From Vibrio sp. MEBiC08052 (GTDB taxonomy: Bacteria; Pseudomonadota; Gammaproteobacteria; Enterobacterales; Vibrionaceae), in assembly GCF_001506075.1 (NCBI RefSeq), contig NZ_KQ947475.1, positions 1,502,767-1,566,766 on the forward strand: a stretch of 64,000 bases of DNA, read 5' to 3'. The translations under genes and the position numbers were made by a program. Below the pieces are notes generated by a model. It was not told the DNA's origin, did no database searches, and saw nothing but the letters and a program-made list of their open reading frames with translations. Below are positions 39,952 to 50,347 of this stretch, piece after piece (the first letter of the stretch is position 1; every line of letters begins with the position of its first letter).

Positions 39952-41151
39952 TCAGGCAGGGAGACTGTCGAGTACTTCCTGATAACGTTGGAAACCCGCT
40001 TCCAGATCAGCAATTAAATCATCGATATCTTCGAAGCCGATGTGAATGCGAATGAGCGTACCGGTAAAGTTTGGATGAGCGACTGTTCGTAATGCATCGA
40101 AACTTTTCGGTTCATTGGCAAGGATGAGACTTTCAAACCCACCCCATGAATACCCCATGCTGAAATGTTGCATATTATCGAGCAAAGCGGTCGTTGCACG
40201 CGGATGGCTGGTTTTCAGTACAAACGAGAATAAGCCGTTTCCGCCGGTAAAATCCCGTTGGAAATATGTATGTCCCGGACAAGTTTCCAGTGCCGGATGG
40301 CGTACATGATCAACTTCCGGACGTTCAGCCAGCCAGCGGGCAATTTTTAAACTGCTCTCAGCGTGTTGTTTGAGTCGGACATCCAGCGTCCGGATACCGC
40401 GCAAACCTAAATAGGCATCGTCAGGTGAGACACATTGCCCCATCAAATAGCTTTGCTCCCGTAGTTGATCCCAACACTTTTCATTGGCAACGGCTGTGCC
40501 CAGCATGACATCAGAATGACCGACAATATATTTCGTTGCAGCCTGTACCGAGATATCAACCCCGTGTTCGAAGGGGGAAAAATTCACCCCTGCGCCCCAA
40601 GTGTTATCCAGAATAACAATGATGTCATGTGCGTGAGCAATTCGGGACAGCGTCGGAATATCCTGAACTTCCATCGTGATTGAGCCGGGAGATTCGGTAA
40701 ATAAAATCTTGGTATTGGGGCGAATCAGGGATTCAATTTCTGCGCCGATCAGTGGATCGTAATAGGTGGTCTCAATCCCCATTTTCTTCATAATGATTTC
40801 GCAGAAATCTCGGGTCGGTTCGTAACAAGTATCTACCATCAGGATGTGATCACCGGTCGAGACAAATGAGAGAATTGCATTGGCAATGGCTGCCGTACCA
40901 CAAGGATACAGCGCACATCCGGCACCGCCTTCGATATCGGTCATGGCTTCTTGAAACGCAAAATGCGTATTGGTGCCGCGGCGACCATAGAACAACGTTT
41001 TATTGGCCCGGTTGATCGTCGCATGATTTTTGGCTGCGACGGAATCGAAAATAATAGAAGAGGCTCGTTGTACTGGCGGATTCACCGCACCTTGCGTCCA
41101 TTCTTTATTGCGCCCGGTGGTTATAAATTTGGTTTTTCTTCCTTCTGACAT
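39952..41151 (-). CDS. metC: Cystathionine beta-lyase MetC
   Basis: 399 aa PLP enzyme that cleaves cystathionine to homocysteine in methionine synthesis. The Schiff-base lysine lies in VQAATKYIVGHSD at Lys207, with the cofactor-binding DNTWGAG at 182-188. Sequence around both motifs is that of enterobacterial MetC rather than MetB. It is monocistronic and converges with pspC. Confidence 0.93.
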   Translation of the reverse strand: MSEGRKTKFITTGRNKEWTQGAVNPPVQRASSIIFDSVAAKNHATINRANKTLFYGRRGTNTHFAFQEAMTDIEGGAGCALYPCGTAAIANAILSFVSTGDHILMVDTCYEPTRDFCEIIMKKMGIETTYYDPLIGAEIESLIRPNTKILFTESPGSITMEVQDIPTLSRIAHAHDIIVILDNTWGAGVNFSPFEHGVDISVQAATKYIVGHSDVMLGTAVANEKCWDQLREQSYLMGQCVSPDDAYLGLRGIRTLDVRLKQHAESSLKIARWLAERPEVDHVRHPALETCPGHTYFQRDFTGGNGLFSFVLKTSHPRATTALLDNMQHFSMGYSWGGFESLILANEPKSFDALRTVAHPNFTGTLIRIHIGFEDIDDLIADLEAGFQRYQEVLDSLPA

Positions 41152-41234
41152 GCAAAATCCTTTGAGGCAAATTCAGTGATTGTTTATTTAAAACATGGGA
41201 GAGATGTGTATTTCAACCCTGAGAATAAAAAAAG

Positions 41235-42689
41235 TCACAATAATGGGTTAAAAAGGTAGAAAAGCCGTTCTAAAAGTCGGTTGTAATGGGGCCGATTTTG
41301 CCATTCCTCATCCGTCACGGGATAGGATTGCTGTATATATTCATCCTGTAATTGCGATAGCTTTTGAGTAAATTCAATATCATCAACAGCCAGCGTGACT
41401 TCAAAATTCAACCATAGGCTACGCATATCCATATTGACGGTACCGACCAGACAAAACTGTTGGTCGATGACAACGGATTTAGTATGGAGCAACCCCCCAT
41501 AAAACTCATAGATGTCGATACCAATGTCCAGTAACTCACCGTAAAAAGAGCGAGAAGCCCACTTGACCATTGTTGAATCATTCTTATGGGGAATAATGAG
41601 ATCAATGTGGATCCCCCGTTGTGCAGCGGTTTTCAGTGCAGAGAGCAGTTCAGAACTGGGCACGAAATAAGGGGTGGTGATTCTGATGGAGTGATTGGAT
41701 TGGTGAATCGCGAGGATTAGCGCCTGAGAAATCAAGTATTCGGGCATTCCCGGCCCCGATGGTACGACCTGAATCGGATGGCGCGGTAAACCGTCATCAA
41801 TGCGACACTGGGGAATTTGTGGAAACTCTCTGACGCCGGTTTCAAACTCCCAGTCCCAGCAATGAATCGCTGCCAGCACATTCACGGTCGGTCCGGTGAG
41901 GCGCACCATAATATCAACCCACTGCCCAACACCGGAGTCCTGTTTGAAAAATGCCGGATCAACCAGATTCATTGAACCGGTATAAGCCACCATATCATCA
42001 ATCACAATAATTTTTCGGTGTTGGCGGAGGTCAAGACGATGCAGAAAAATACGCCACGGGCGGACTTCTAGCGCCTGTACAATCTGGACGCCGGCATCGG
42101 TCATCATCTGGTACCAGTGACTTTTGATAAAGCGATGGCTCCCCGCAGAGTCGAGCAGTATTTTGACATTGACGCCTCGTTTCACCGCCTGAATGAGACT
42201 TGAGGCGACAGCATCAGCCAAGCCACCAACATGCCAAATATAAAAAACCATACGGATAGAACGCTGCGCTTGTTCAATATCGGCAATAATTGAATTCAGA
42301 ATAACCTTCGGGTCGCGCTGTAGAGCCAGTGTGTTTCCGCTGAGCGCCGGAATCCCCATGCGATGATTACAGAGTTCATCGATTTTATAGATGTGCGCGC
42401 CCATGTTCTCGGTAATGTGAGCCTGACAGTGATTCAGTTGGGTAAACCATTCTCCGAAAGAAGGCGACATCGCTTTGGCTAGTTCAGCCCTTTTTCTGCC
42501 CAGATTGAGTTCTCCGAATAGGAAATAACAGAAAACGCCAAGAATTGGCAGAATATAGATCACCATCAGCCAAGCCAGAGAGACGCTGACCGCTCTTTTT
42601 TTAAAGACAATCCGAAATGTCACAAGCGCGACAAGTAACCAATAGATGCCAATGCTGACTAAAGTGAGGATGTGATAAATTTTATCCAT
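41235..42689 (-). CDS. cls: Cardiolipin synthase
   Basis: 484 aa phospholipase D-superfamily enzyme. Two N-terminal membrane helices (5-25, 36-56) are followed by two HKD-type motifs: HRKIIVID with GSMNLVD, and HTKSVVID with GTVNMDMRS. It condenses two phosphatidylglycerol molecules into cardiolipin. Length matches ClsA. Confidence 0.93.
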   Translation of the reverse strand: MDKIYHILTLVSIGIYWLLVALVTFRIVFKKRAVSVSLAWLMVIYILPILGVFCYFLFGELNLGRKRAELAKAMSPSFGEWFTQLNHCQAHITENMGAHIYKIDELCNHRMGIPALSGNTLALQRDPKVILNSIIADIEQAQRSIRMVFYIWHVGGLADAVASSLIQAVKRGVNVKILLDSAGSHRFIKSHWYQMMTDAGVQIVQALEVRPWRIFLHRLDLRQHRKIIVIDDMVAYTGSMNLVDPAFFKQDSGVGQWVDIMVRLTGPTVNVLAAIHCWDWEFETGVREFPQIPQCRIDDGLPRHPIQVVPSGPGMPEYLISQALILAIHQSNHSIRITTPYFVPSSELLSALKTAAQRGIHIDLIIPHKNDSTMVKWASRSFYGELLDIGIDIYEFYGGLLHTKSVVIDQQFCLVGTVNMDMRSLWLNFEVTLAVDDIEFTQKLSQLQDEYIQQSYPVTDEEWQNRPHYNRLLERLFYLFNPLL

Positions 42690-42761
42690 ATACCGTTGTA
42701 TATCTGTCTTATTTCTTCAGGGATATTAAAGTGAAAGTGTCGTTTAGGGAAGTAAGATTCA

Positions 42762-42798
42762 CCCACTCCGATCAATTGTTACAATTGATCGGAGTGGG
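42762..42798. repeat. Perfect 18-bp inverted repeat
   Basis: 42762-42779 is the exact complement of 42781-42798 with one base between. It lies 39 bases past the chemoreceptor stop and about 70 bases before cls. No U-tract follows on either strand. Confidence 0.75.
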
Positions 42799-42836
42799 GA
42801 GCCTCGTGTTGATATTTTTATTTACCCCGATATGGG

Positions 42837-45005
42837 TTAGCTTCTGAGTTTAAACTGTTGAATTAAACCATTGAGCTGTTCGGATTGGTCTGTGAGTTCT
42901 TGAGCGGAATGGGCACACTGTTCCGAATTTGTAGTGTTTTGGTGTGTCACTTCATCAATTTGATGAATGCCTAAATTGATCTGTTCCGCACCGGTTGCTT
43001 GTTCCGTCGCTGCCTGAGCAATCTCATTCACTAACGTTGAGGCTTCACTAATACTCTGTACGATTTTGTCTAAAGCCGCCGCAGTTTGTTCAGAGAGCTG
43101 GATCCCACGTTTCGTTCTTTGCGCTGAAGTTTCGATGAGTGATGAAGTTTGCTGTACAGCTTGTGCGCTGCGGGCAGCCAGTTGACGTACTTCATCAGCG
43201 ACCACCGCAAACCCACGTCCTTGTTCTCCGGCACGAGCAGCTTCGATTGCCGCATTCAGTGCCAGTAAGTTTGTCTGTTCAGCAATTTCTTCAATCGATT
43301 GAATGATATGGTTGATATCATTTCCTGATGACTCGATCTCTTGCATTGCATTTCTGAGTTCAGCCATCAGTTCATTACCATTCTCAGCGGATTGTAGCGA
43401 TTGTTGTGAAAGGTTACTGGCTTGTTCTGCATGAGCTGAGCTTTCTTTGATTTGAGCTGCAATCTGAGCAATGGTGGCACTAATTTCCGTAATAGATGAA
43501 GATGAATTGGTCGCACCATTGGCTAAATCCTGACTCAGTCCGGCAATGGTATCGGCATTTTGAGTAATCACACCTGAGCGGTGACTGATTTGGCTGACCA
43601 ACGTATTCAGATCATCGACCATTTGTGCCAAAGCATGACCGAGTTGGTCTTGTTCAGATGCGAGTTCAACCGTAAGGTTGAGGTCTCCACGGGAGATTTG
43701 CTCAGCGACTGAAACTTGCCTTTGTAAGCTGTCTGCCATGTTGTCCAGTGCATTGGATAATTGACCGACTTCATCGGCAGCATGATAATTCAGACGGCTG
43801 TGGAACTGACCACTAGAAATGGACTGAGCCATGTTGACTGCGGCCAAAATTGGTCGTGTCAGCGATCTGGCCATCAGGAATAAGGCACCAATGGCAAGGG
43901 CAGTAATGCCTAAACCAATAACAATTTGCCAATTCATGTTATTTTGATTGTTCTTCTCAAGCTCTTGGGAAAGTTGATTCACATTCTCCAGTACCAGATC
44001 TTGATCGACACGGATCAGAATAAACCAAGTGACTCCGCTATTACCTAATGAAATCGGCACATATATTTCGATGAGGTTATCTTGATCATCGATATTGGTT
44101 AACGGCTGTTTCTGTTTGATAACAGCCATGACTGTATCGCTCTCATCTCCGAATAAACTATCGATTGATTTGCCAATGAACTCTGGCTTTTGACTGTCTG
44201 CAATGACCAGTCCCGAACCTGTCAGAATCGAGACTTGAGAATGACCATCATAAAGTTTAGCAGAAATCTGCTCGCTGAGTTGTTGGACAAAATCGAGGTT
44301 GTAGTCGGTGCCAACAACACCTTTGAACTTACCATTGACAATCACCGGGGCTGATAAAGTTGCAAGCCAGACATTTTTACCTTGAACCACGTAAGGCAGG
44401 GGTGCGGTTACTGTTTCGCGCAATGTTTTTTCAGGAACCTGATACCAAGCACCTTTGATGACTCCATTCGGGTGAGCTGCAGTGGAGTCGTATTCGACTA
44501 ATGGCTGAACTTCAATTTTACCGGACTGATCACGTGTCCAGTACGGGGTATAACGTCCGGTTTCTTCATTATTACCGTTCAGACTGTTCGCATTAAGAGA
44601 ATCTTGGTTATCGAAAGCATTGGGGGCCCAGCAACTATATGAGCCATTGAGGTCAGGATTATTTTTAAGAATACCCAACAACATATCATTGAATGATTGT
44701 CGATTGAGTAACATGATCCGGTTAGATTCTTCATAGCTTTTCGAAGCTGAAGCGGCTTCTGCTAATGTCCGAGCAGCATTGAGACCTTTTTCAAGACGTC
44801 GGCTAATCGATTGGGCATAGTCGGAGGCCGTGGCTTCTAGTTTTTGGATCGTAGTTGTTTTAACGATGGTCGATACTTGTTGAGCAACCAGTCGTTGCGT
44901 AGCTGAAGCGGAATAAACCCCATATCCGACTAAGATGCCAGAAGTAATGAATAAACAGATACCTGCTGTCAGCGCTATTTTGGTCTGAATCGATTTAAAT
45001 GTCAT
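42837..45005 (-). CDS. Methyl-accepting chemotaxis protein with dCache-type sensor
   Basis: 722 aa. Membrane helix 1 (9-31), a large periplasmic double-Cache-like ligand domain (about 40-345, with [11 protein letters not shown] and a [15 protein letters not shown] second half), helix 2 (358-380), HAMP and a methyl-accepting signalling domain with the hairpin [28 protein letters not shown]. No C-terminal pentapeptide tether. dCache receptors usually bind amino acids or other small molecules; the ligand here cannot be read. Confidence 0.93.
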   Translation of the reverse strand: MTFKSIQTKIALTAGICLFITSGILVGYGVYSASATQRLVAQQVSTIVKTTTIQKLEATASDYAQSISRRLEKGLNAARTLAEAASASKSYEESNRIMLLNRQSFNDMLLGILKNNPDLNGSYSCWAPNAFDNQDSLNANSLNGNNEETGRYTPYWTRDQSGKIEVQPLVEYDSTAAHPNGVIKGAWYQVPEKTLRETVTAPLPYVVQGKNVWLATLSAPVIVNGKFKGVVGTDYNLDFVQQLSEQISAKLYDGHSQVSILTGSGLVIADSQKPEFIGKSIDSLFGDESDTVMAVIKQKQPLTNIDDQDNLIEIYVPISLGNSGVTWFILIRVDQDLVLENVNQLSQELEKNNQNNMNWQIVIGLGITALAIGALFLMARSLTRPILAAVNMAQSISSGQFHSRLNYHAADEVGQLSNALDNMADSLQRQVSVAEQISRGDLNLTVELASEQDQLGHALAQMVDDLNTLVSQISHRSGVITQNADTIAGLSQDLANGATNSSSSITEISATIAQIAAQIKESSAHAEQASNLSQQSLQSAENGNELMAELRNAMQEIESSGNDINHIIQSIEEIAEQTNLLALNAAIEAARAGEQGRGFAVVADEVRQLAARSAQAVQQTSSLIETSAQRTKRGIQLSEQTAAALDKIVQSISEASTLVNEIAQAATEQATGAEQINLGIHQIDEVTHQNTTNSEQCAHSAQELTDQSEQLNGLIQQFKLRS

Positions 45006-45700
45006 AAAACTGCTTCCCTGAATTATTATCCTAATTTAACTCGTTACACGTCTACATTCTTTGTGAACCGATATAATTCAGACTTTTGCAGCACGAAATG
45101 GTCGATGAAAATTCACGCTTTAAGCCTCAATATCACACATAGATGAAGAGGAGTACTTCATTACATTGGATAAACATAGATAGTTAACATAGCCTGATTT
45201 TTATTAAACCAATTGCACTTTTTGCGTGATTACTAATCGATTATTGACCTAGCCAGCAGCCCTGATGGCACAAAACCTCAAGCTTCATCTAATCATAGAT
45301 GAATGTATTCACGATACATAACCTTTAAATATTTATTCAGTGTGATTTATATCTATTTTTTATGATAAACGGGCTTTGGAAAGAGGAGGTGAAATGGACG
45401 ATGCGGTTCGTTATTTTTTAATTGTGAAGGGGAGTCTCTTTGCCGAATGATCTTGTTGTGTTTTTGTTACATCAGAGATAAATCATCAATGGTTTGGTTA
45501 AAAAAACGGCATATAACTCGATAAAATAGGACACTATCAATAAATAAAACCGTTTGGCCTTCCAATTTTAAGGACAAACTGTTTTACTTGCCACGCTTTG
45601 AGAATCAGTAGAATTTTTATTAAGTGTATATTTTTTTTTACACCCATCTGATTCCATTCAGTGTAAACACAATATTGGCATAAAAATTGGTATAAAAAAT
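45006..45700. other. Long intergenic region between chemoreceptor and transporter genes
   Basis: 695 bases, AT-rich, divergent. It must carry promoters of the chemoreceptor gene (leftward) and the transporter gene (rightward). The only supported element is a possible 18-codon frame at 45394-45450 with a perfect ribosome site. Two near-copies of TTGGYATAAAAA lie just before the transporter start. Confidence 0.5.
45394..45450 (+). CDS. Possible very small ORF (18 aa)
   Basis: ATG at 45394 preceded by AGGAGGTGA (45384-45392), the best ribosome site in the region. It encodes MDDAVRYFLIVKGSLFAE then stops. It may be a leader, a small protein or a coincidence; nothing adjacent on the same strand follows within 250 bases. 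Confidence 0.3.
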   Translation: MDDAVRYFLIVKGSLFAE

Positions 45701-47044
45701 ATGGCAAGTAATACAAGAGGTCATTTTTCTTCGAAACTTGGCTTTATTATGGCTGCTGCCGGCTCTGCGGTCGGTCTGGGCAATGTCTGGGGATTTCCCA
45801 CCAAAGCAGCAAGTAACGGGGGCGCTGCTTTTTTGGTGATCTATCTGGTGATGGTCTTTTTGCTGGCATTCCCAATGCTCGTGGCTGAATTGACTATCGG
45901 ACGACATGGGCAGGCAAATCCTATTTCCTCCTTAAAATCGATCTGGACCAAAAATCGTGCACTTGCCGGTGGGTTTGGACTGATTGCGATTGTGACCGCA
46001 TCATTTATCCTGAGCTTCTATTCAATTCTTGCGGGTTGGCTGGTCAGCTATGCGATTGCTCCGACAATTGATTTGGCTGGTTTTCATCAACTCTCAAGCT
46101 GGTTCGTGGATTTCAGCGTTTCACGTAATCTAATCTTTACAGTTATTTTCTCTCTTTTAACGATTTTGGTGGTGCTGCGAGGTGTCGCGAATGGGATTGA
46201 GCGCTGGTCAACACGACTGATGCCACTGTTGTTTGTGTTATTTGGTGTGATGATTCTATATATCTTCACTCAAGATGGGGCGATGGAAGGGTTGAAGATG
46301 TATTTAGTACCAGACCTGTCTCAGCTTCACGGTGGATTGTTTGTTGATGCGATGGGGCAAGCATTTTTCTCTCTGTCGTTGGGCTGTGGCTCGATGATGG
46401 TTTACGGTTCGTACCTGAAAAAAGATGTCAATCTTCCCAAGATTGCAGCGCAAGTTGCTTCGATTGATACGGGGGTCGCTTTCTTTGCCGGATTGCTGAT
46501 TTTACCGGCGATGTATGTCGCGAAACACAACGGCGTTGATATTTTCACGGAAAGCGGGGCGCTGAAAAGCTCCGGTGATTTAGTCTTTAAAGTGTTGCCA
46601 GCCATGTTTGAGACCATGGGGAATATCGGGGTGTTACTCGGATTCGGTTTTTTTGTGTTGATGGTCATTGCGGCACTGACATCTTCGATTTCGATGCTTG
46701 AGGTTCCGGTGTCTTGTGCTCAGGATGAGCTTGGATGGAACCGCGCTAAAGCGACGTGGCTGATTGGTGGTTTGATCCTGTTGATTAGCATTGTGATCTG
46801 CCTCAATTTTGGCCAGCTTTTTGGTTTGGTTGCTGATGTGACGACTGTTTATATGCAGCCGTTGCTTGGTGTGGCCTGGGCGATTCTGGTTGGATGGATT
46901 TGGAACCGTAACAAACTGCTCAATGAAATTAAGCAAGGCTATCCGGAGATTGAACAAGGGTTTTTCTGGAAGATCTGGCCGTGGTATGTCCGCTTTATTT
47001 GTCCGGTTGCGATCATTATGGTATTTGCTTACCCATTGATCTAA
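45701..47044 (+). CDS. Sodium-dependent transporter, NSS family
   Basis: 447 aa with about eleven membrane helices. The N-terminal GSAVGLGNVWGFP is the sodium/substrate-binding part of helix 1 in the neurotransmitter:sodium symporter family. The usual arginine of the N-x-W-R-F-P motif is glycine here. Likely amino-acid uptake; substrate unknown. A classic terminator with a UUCG loop follows. Confidence 0.9.
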   Translation: MASNTRGHFSSKLGFIMAAAGSAVGLGNVWGFPTKAASNGGAAFLVIYLVMVFLLAFPMLVAELTIGRHGQANPISSLKSIWTKNRALAGGFGLIAIVTASFILSFYSILAGWLVSYAIAPTIDLAGFHQLSSWFVDFSVSRNLIFTVIFSLLTILVVLRGVANGIERWSTRLMPLLFVLFGVMILYIFTQDGAMEGLKMYLVPDLSQLHGGLFVDAMGQAFFSLSLGCGSMMVYGSYLKKDVNLPKIAAQVASIDTGVAFFAGLLILPAMYVAKHNGVDIFTESGALKSSGDLVFKVLPAMFETMGNIGVLLGFGFFVLMVIAALTSSISMLEVPVSCAQDELGWNRAKATWLIGGLILLISIVICLNFGQLFGLVADVTTVYMQPLLGVAWAILVGWIWNRNKLLNEIKQGYPEIEQGFFWKIWPWYVRFICPVAIIMVFAYPLI

Positions 47045-47067
47045 CCACTCGGTTCTGATTTTCTGCT

Positions 47068-47097
47068 AAAACACCTTCCTTCGGGAAGGTGTTTTTA
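47068..47097 (+). terminator. Terminator of the NSS transporter gene
   Basis: Nine-base perfect stem (47071-47079 with 47084-47092), TTCG loop and T-run to 47096. Confidence 0.93.
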
Positions 47098-47160
47098 TGA
47101 GTGACGGTTTTGTTTTTCGGGCTTTCCCTCTATACTCCATCGCCTGACGTGGAGGGTACC

Positions 47161-47862
47161 GTGTTTCGTATATTATTTGTTCATTCAGGCTTTGTGTTAA
47201 TCCACAAATATCCCGGGGTTTCAGTGCATAAAGACGATGGGGACACCATGCTCGTACATGAAGTCAGTCGTCAATTGGGCGGTGAACCGCTTTATCTGGT
47301 ACACCGACTGGACAAGATGACATCCGGGCTGTTGTTATTGGCTCGCTCTGCTGACGCTGCCCGAGAATTATCGACCTGTTTTGCCGAGCGGATGGTTGAG
47401 AAATATTATCTGGCGATTGGGAGTAAAAAGCCGAAAAAGAAGCAGGGAGTTATCGGTGGTGACATGGTTCGTTCTCGTCGTTCCGGATGGATGCTGACGA
47501 CTGCGCAGACCAATCCGGCAATTACTCAGTTTTTTTCGACCGCTGGTGAACATGGGGAGCGCCTGTTTATTTGTCGCCCCCTGACGGGGAAAACCCACCA
47601 AATCCGAGTCGCATTGAAGTCGATTGGTTCTGCGATTGTCGGGGATCCCATTTATCACAACAGCCATAATGCTGATCGTGGATATTTACATGCTTATGCT
47701 CTGGCATTTCCGTATGCCGGAGAGTGGCATCGGTTTATCTGTGATCCGAGACATGATGATGCCATGGGTGAAAAGTGGCGGGAACCTGCAATTGTCAGCG
47801 GTATAGAGACGTGGTCTGAACCGTGGTTACTCGACTGGCCTAAAATTAAACAAAAGTCTTGA
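47161..47862 (+). CDS. RluA-family RNA pseudouridine synthase (TruC/RluA-like)
   Basis: 233 aa from a GTG at 47161 with GGAGGG at 47152-47157; the longer frame to 47101 overlaps the preceding terminator. The catalytic motif HRLDKMTSG carries the nucleophilic Asp, and RPLTGKTHQIRV and the C-terminal strands fit the family. No S4 domain is present, so TruC (tRNA U65) type is most likely. It is followed by a methyltransferase gene 4 bases later, suggesting a two-gene RNA-modification operon. Confidence 0.87.
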   Translation: MFRILFVHSGFVLIHKYPGVSVHKDDGDTMLVHEVSRQLGGEPLYLVHRLDKMTSGLLLLARSADAARELSTCFAERMVEKYYLAIGSKKPKKKQGVIGGDMVRSRRSGWMLTTAQTNPAITQFFSTAGEHGERLFICRPLTGKTHQIRVALKSIGSAIVGDPIYHNSHNADRGYLHAYALAFPYAGEWHRFICDPRHDDAMGEKWREPAIVSGIETWSEPWLLDWPKIKQKS

Positions 47863-47866
47863 ATCT

Positions 47867-48802
47867 ATGATGGATAGCAATCAATTAACAGCTTTTTTTC
47901 AACACCTTGAGCAACAACTTGAACCTGAATTACTTGAAATCAGACGTTTATTTCATGGCCGGGGGCGATGCTGGCCGGGGCTGGAGCAACTGACGGCAGA
48001 CTGGTTGGCACAGCAACTGGTGGTGAGCCTTTTTAAAACGCCTGATGAACATTTTATCCGTTTGTTACGCCAAGGGTTACACGATCTGACACAACAAGAA
48101 TGTTGGCAGCAATGCGGTGGAAAAAGTATTGTGCTCCAGCATCGCTATGCCCAAGGTGCGCCTGTTGAAGTGCTGTGGGGAACGCTGACATCGCATCCGG
48201 TTGCAGTCGAAGATGGCTTAAAATATCAACTGGATATCGGACGCAATCAGAACTGTGGTCTGTTCCTCGATATGCGTTACGGGCGGCGCTGGGTGAGAGA
48301 ACAGGCTGCAGGTAAGAGAGTTTTGAATCTCTTCGCTTATACCTGTGGCTTTTCTGTGGCTGCAGTGGCTGGGGGTGCCACTCAGGTTGTGAATCTTGAT
48401 ATGGCAAAATCTTCACTGGCGAAAGGACGAGATAATCATCTGCTCAATCAACATGACGTCAGTTCCGTCTATTTTCTGGCCCATGACTTATTGAAATCAT
48501 GGGGAAAAATTAAAAAATATGGCCCGTATGATTTAATCGTCATTGATCCACCGACCTTCCAAAAAGGTAGTTTCGCCCTGACAAAAGATTATCGGAAAAT
48601 TTTAAGGCGTTTGAATGATTGGCTGGCGGAAGAAGGGCTGGTGCTCGCTTGTGTTAATGCACCGATGGTTCCAAGTGATTTCCTGATTCAGAGTATGTGT
48701 GAAGAAGCACCGACGCTGACCCTAAGCCATCGTTTAGAGAATCCGCCTGAATTTGCTGATGTCGATCCTGAGTCAGGGTTGAAGGCGCTGGTATTCCACT
48801 AA
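47867..48802 (+). CDS. Class I SAM-dependent methyltransferase (RlmI-like)
   Basis: 311 aa. The central Rossmann part has KRVLNLFAYTCGFSVAA (SAM-binding) and IVIDPPTFQKGSF (DPPxF active-site loop), typical of rRNA m5C methyltransferases such as RlmI/RlmKL. It lacks the N-terminal PUA domain of RlmI, so it is a shorter relative; the target is unknown. It begins four bases after the pseudouridine synthase gene. Confidence 0.85.
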   Translation: MMDSNQLTAFFQHLEQQLEPELLEIRRLFHGRGRCWPGLEQLTADWLAQQLVVSLFKTPDEHFIRLLRQGLHDLTQQECWQQCGGKSIVLQHRYAQGAPVEVLWGTLTSHPVAVEDGLKYQLDIGRNQNCGLFLDMRYGRRWVREQAAGKRVLNLFAYTCGFSVAAVAGGATQVVNLDMAKSSLAKGRDNHLLNQHDVSSVYFLAHDLLKSWGKIKKYGPYDLIVIDPPTFQKGSFALTKDYRKILRRLNDWLAEEGLVLACVNAPMVPSDFLIQSMCEEAPTLTLSHRLENPPEFADVDPESGLKALVFH

Positions 48803-48812
48803 GCAGAATACG

Positions 48813-48833
48813 CCCGGTGGGATTGCCACCGGG
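48813..48833. repeat. Short hairpin between convergent genes
   Basis: CCCGGTGG (48813-48820) pairs with CCACCGGG (48826-48833). GC-rich stem, no U-tract, between the methyltransferase and META lipoprotein genes. Confidence 0.5.
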
Positions 48834-48842
48834 AACGCTCAA

Positions 48843-49289
48843 TTACTTGTTTTGAGCTTGAAAAACAAGGGTATGTTTTTCACCTTTCAAGGTTAGTTTG
48901 TCTTTATCAATGTCGATGCGATTCCATTCGGAGAGCGTTGAGATAATGGTGTTATTGAGTGCCATTTCGTTTTTCAGGCATAATTTCATCGTTGAGTTCA
49001 AATGGGTGATTCTGAACTCATGTGAATCCACATCGATTTCGACTTCTCCCACATAATCATTACAACCTGCCAGTCCGGTTGCCGTCATTTTTTCATCAAC
49101 ATGCAGTGATGGTGCTTTTTTCCCTTTCGGGCGTTCCAAAGCTTTGCCATCCAATTCAACCAAATGCCACTGAGGGGTTTGCAGTTCAGATAACTGAATT
49201 GGCTTATCTTTACTCGCGCATCCTGCCAAGCCAGCCAAGAAAGCTGTGAATGTTACTGTTGTGACGATAGCCTTTGAACTAAGCTTCAT
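48843..49289 (-). CDS. META-domain lipoprotein (HslJ-like)
   Basis: 148 aa. The lipobox GLAGC places the acylated cysteine at residue 24. A META domain (about 38-145) follows with WHLVELDG, the conserved ATGLAGCNDYVG and MKLCLKNEM segments. HslJ in E. coli is a heat-shock outer-membrane lipoprotein linked to novobiocin resistance; function here is unknown. It converges with the methyltransferase gene. Confidence 0.88.
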   Translation of the reverse strand: MKLSSKAIVTTVTFTAFLAGLAGCASKDKPIQLSELQTPQWHLVELDGKALERPKGKKAPSLHVDEKMTATGLAGCNDYVGEVEIDVDSHEFRITHLNSTMKLCLKNEMALNNTIISTLSEWNRIDIDKDKLTLKGEKHTLVFQAQNK

Positions 49290-49579
49290 ATAACCAACCT
49301 TTGATTGTTAAAATTGTGACGTTGTTATTCTTTTTGCATATAGATTCACAGTCAATCTGGATAGACAGAGAATATATCCGGTAACCTTTGCTTTAGGGTC
49401 AGTACGACTCATCATATGCAAATAGAATTTGGCGAAGTAAACCAACTCCCAACAGGATTGTAAAGAAGGATTTTGATATTTCAATCACCGGAGAGCAATA
49501 ACGGAACGAAAATACCTTCCGGACGAATGCTATATTGAATGAAACAATAAATATCGCACCAGACTGTGGATCATAAGAC

Positions 49580-49831
49580 ATGGAACAACTCGAATTTTTT
49601 GATATTCCCAGCCCTTGTATCCGTGTGTGTGAAGTGGATGAAAAAGGTTACTGTCGGGGCTGTATGAGAAACCGAGACGAACGTCTTCGTTGGTTGAAGA
49701 TGAATTCGGCCGAGAAGATCCATGTCATTCAATTATGCAGAATGCGTTATCGTCGTAAAATGGCTAAAAAACAAGCCACTGGTGGTATAGATAAACACAA
49801 CTCGGAAAGCCCGCAGCGAGATCTATTTTAA
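49580..49831 (+). CDS. DUF1289 protein
   Basis: 83 aa. Four cysteines (13, 17, 25, 28) in PCIRVCEVDEKGYCRGCMRN are the DUF1289 signature, probably binding zinc or an Fe-S cluster. A basic C-terminal half follows (RRKMAKKQ). Similar proteins often sit beside redox enzymes; here it is alone. Function unknown. Confidence 0.83.
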   Translation: MEQLEFFDIPSPCIRVCEVDEKGYCRGCMRNRDERLRWLKMNSAEKIHVIQLCRMRYRRKMAKKQATGGIDKHNSESPQRDLF

Positions 49832-49877
49832 ATGATATTTTTAGACAGATGCGGTGTGTTGTCTCACCAGCCCTTGA

Positions 49878-50099
49878 TTACTTGCTGATGTGCCAGCGAT
49901 CACTAACCCAACCGCCAACCTGTTCATCAAAATGATTGCCAGTAAAGTGACGACCATCTGCTTTTTTTTCATGTCGGGGTTGTTCATGGAGTAGATGATG
50001 GATGTAGTTTGCCATCGGATCATCAGATTGGCTGTGTTGTTGTTTTTGGGCGACCTCCTTAATCATTTTTAGTCGATAGGTTGAACTTGAACGTTTCAT
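49878..50099 (-). CDS. Small basic hypothetical protein
   Basis: 73 aa with AGGAGGT six bases before the ATG at 50099, so translation is very likely. It is hydrophilic, rich in His, Lys and Gln, without membrane helix or cysteine. No family recognised. Confidence 0.65.
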   Translation of the reverse strand: MKRSSSTYRLKMIKEVAQKQQHSQSDDPMANYIHHLLHEQPRHEKKADGRHFTGNHFDEQVGGWVSDRWHISK

Positions 50100-50256
50100 G
50101 TGACCTCCTGTGTGTGAGTGTTGTACAAAAAATAGCCACTTTGTCTGGCTGCGTCAACTCGTACTATGTGAGTTCTCTATCATTTTTGATCTTGGGCAAA
50201 AAATACTATAAGACGAATAAATACCCATACATAAAGCCATGTCTTGTAAAAGACTT

Positions 50257-50286
50257 GAAAAAAGAGATAGTCACAGGACTATCTCT
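50257..50286 (-). terminator. Terminator of the 48-aa small gene
   Basis: Perfect 10-base stem (50263-50272 with 50277-50286), 4-base loop, followed on the minus strand by six T residues. Confidence 0.9.
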
Positions 50287-50347
50287 CCGGGCAGTTATTT
50301 CGCGACGATTGTTTTCGCGACGATTGTGTTTGTTGTGTCAGGTCAAA

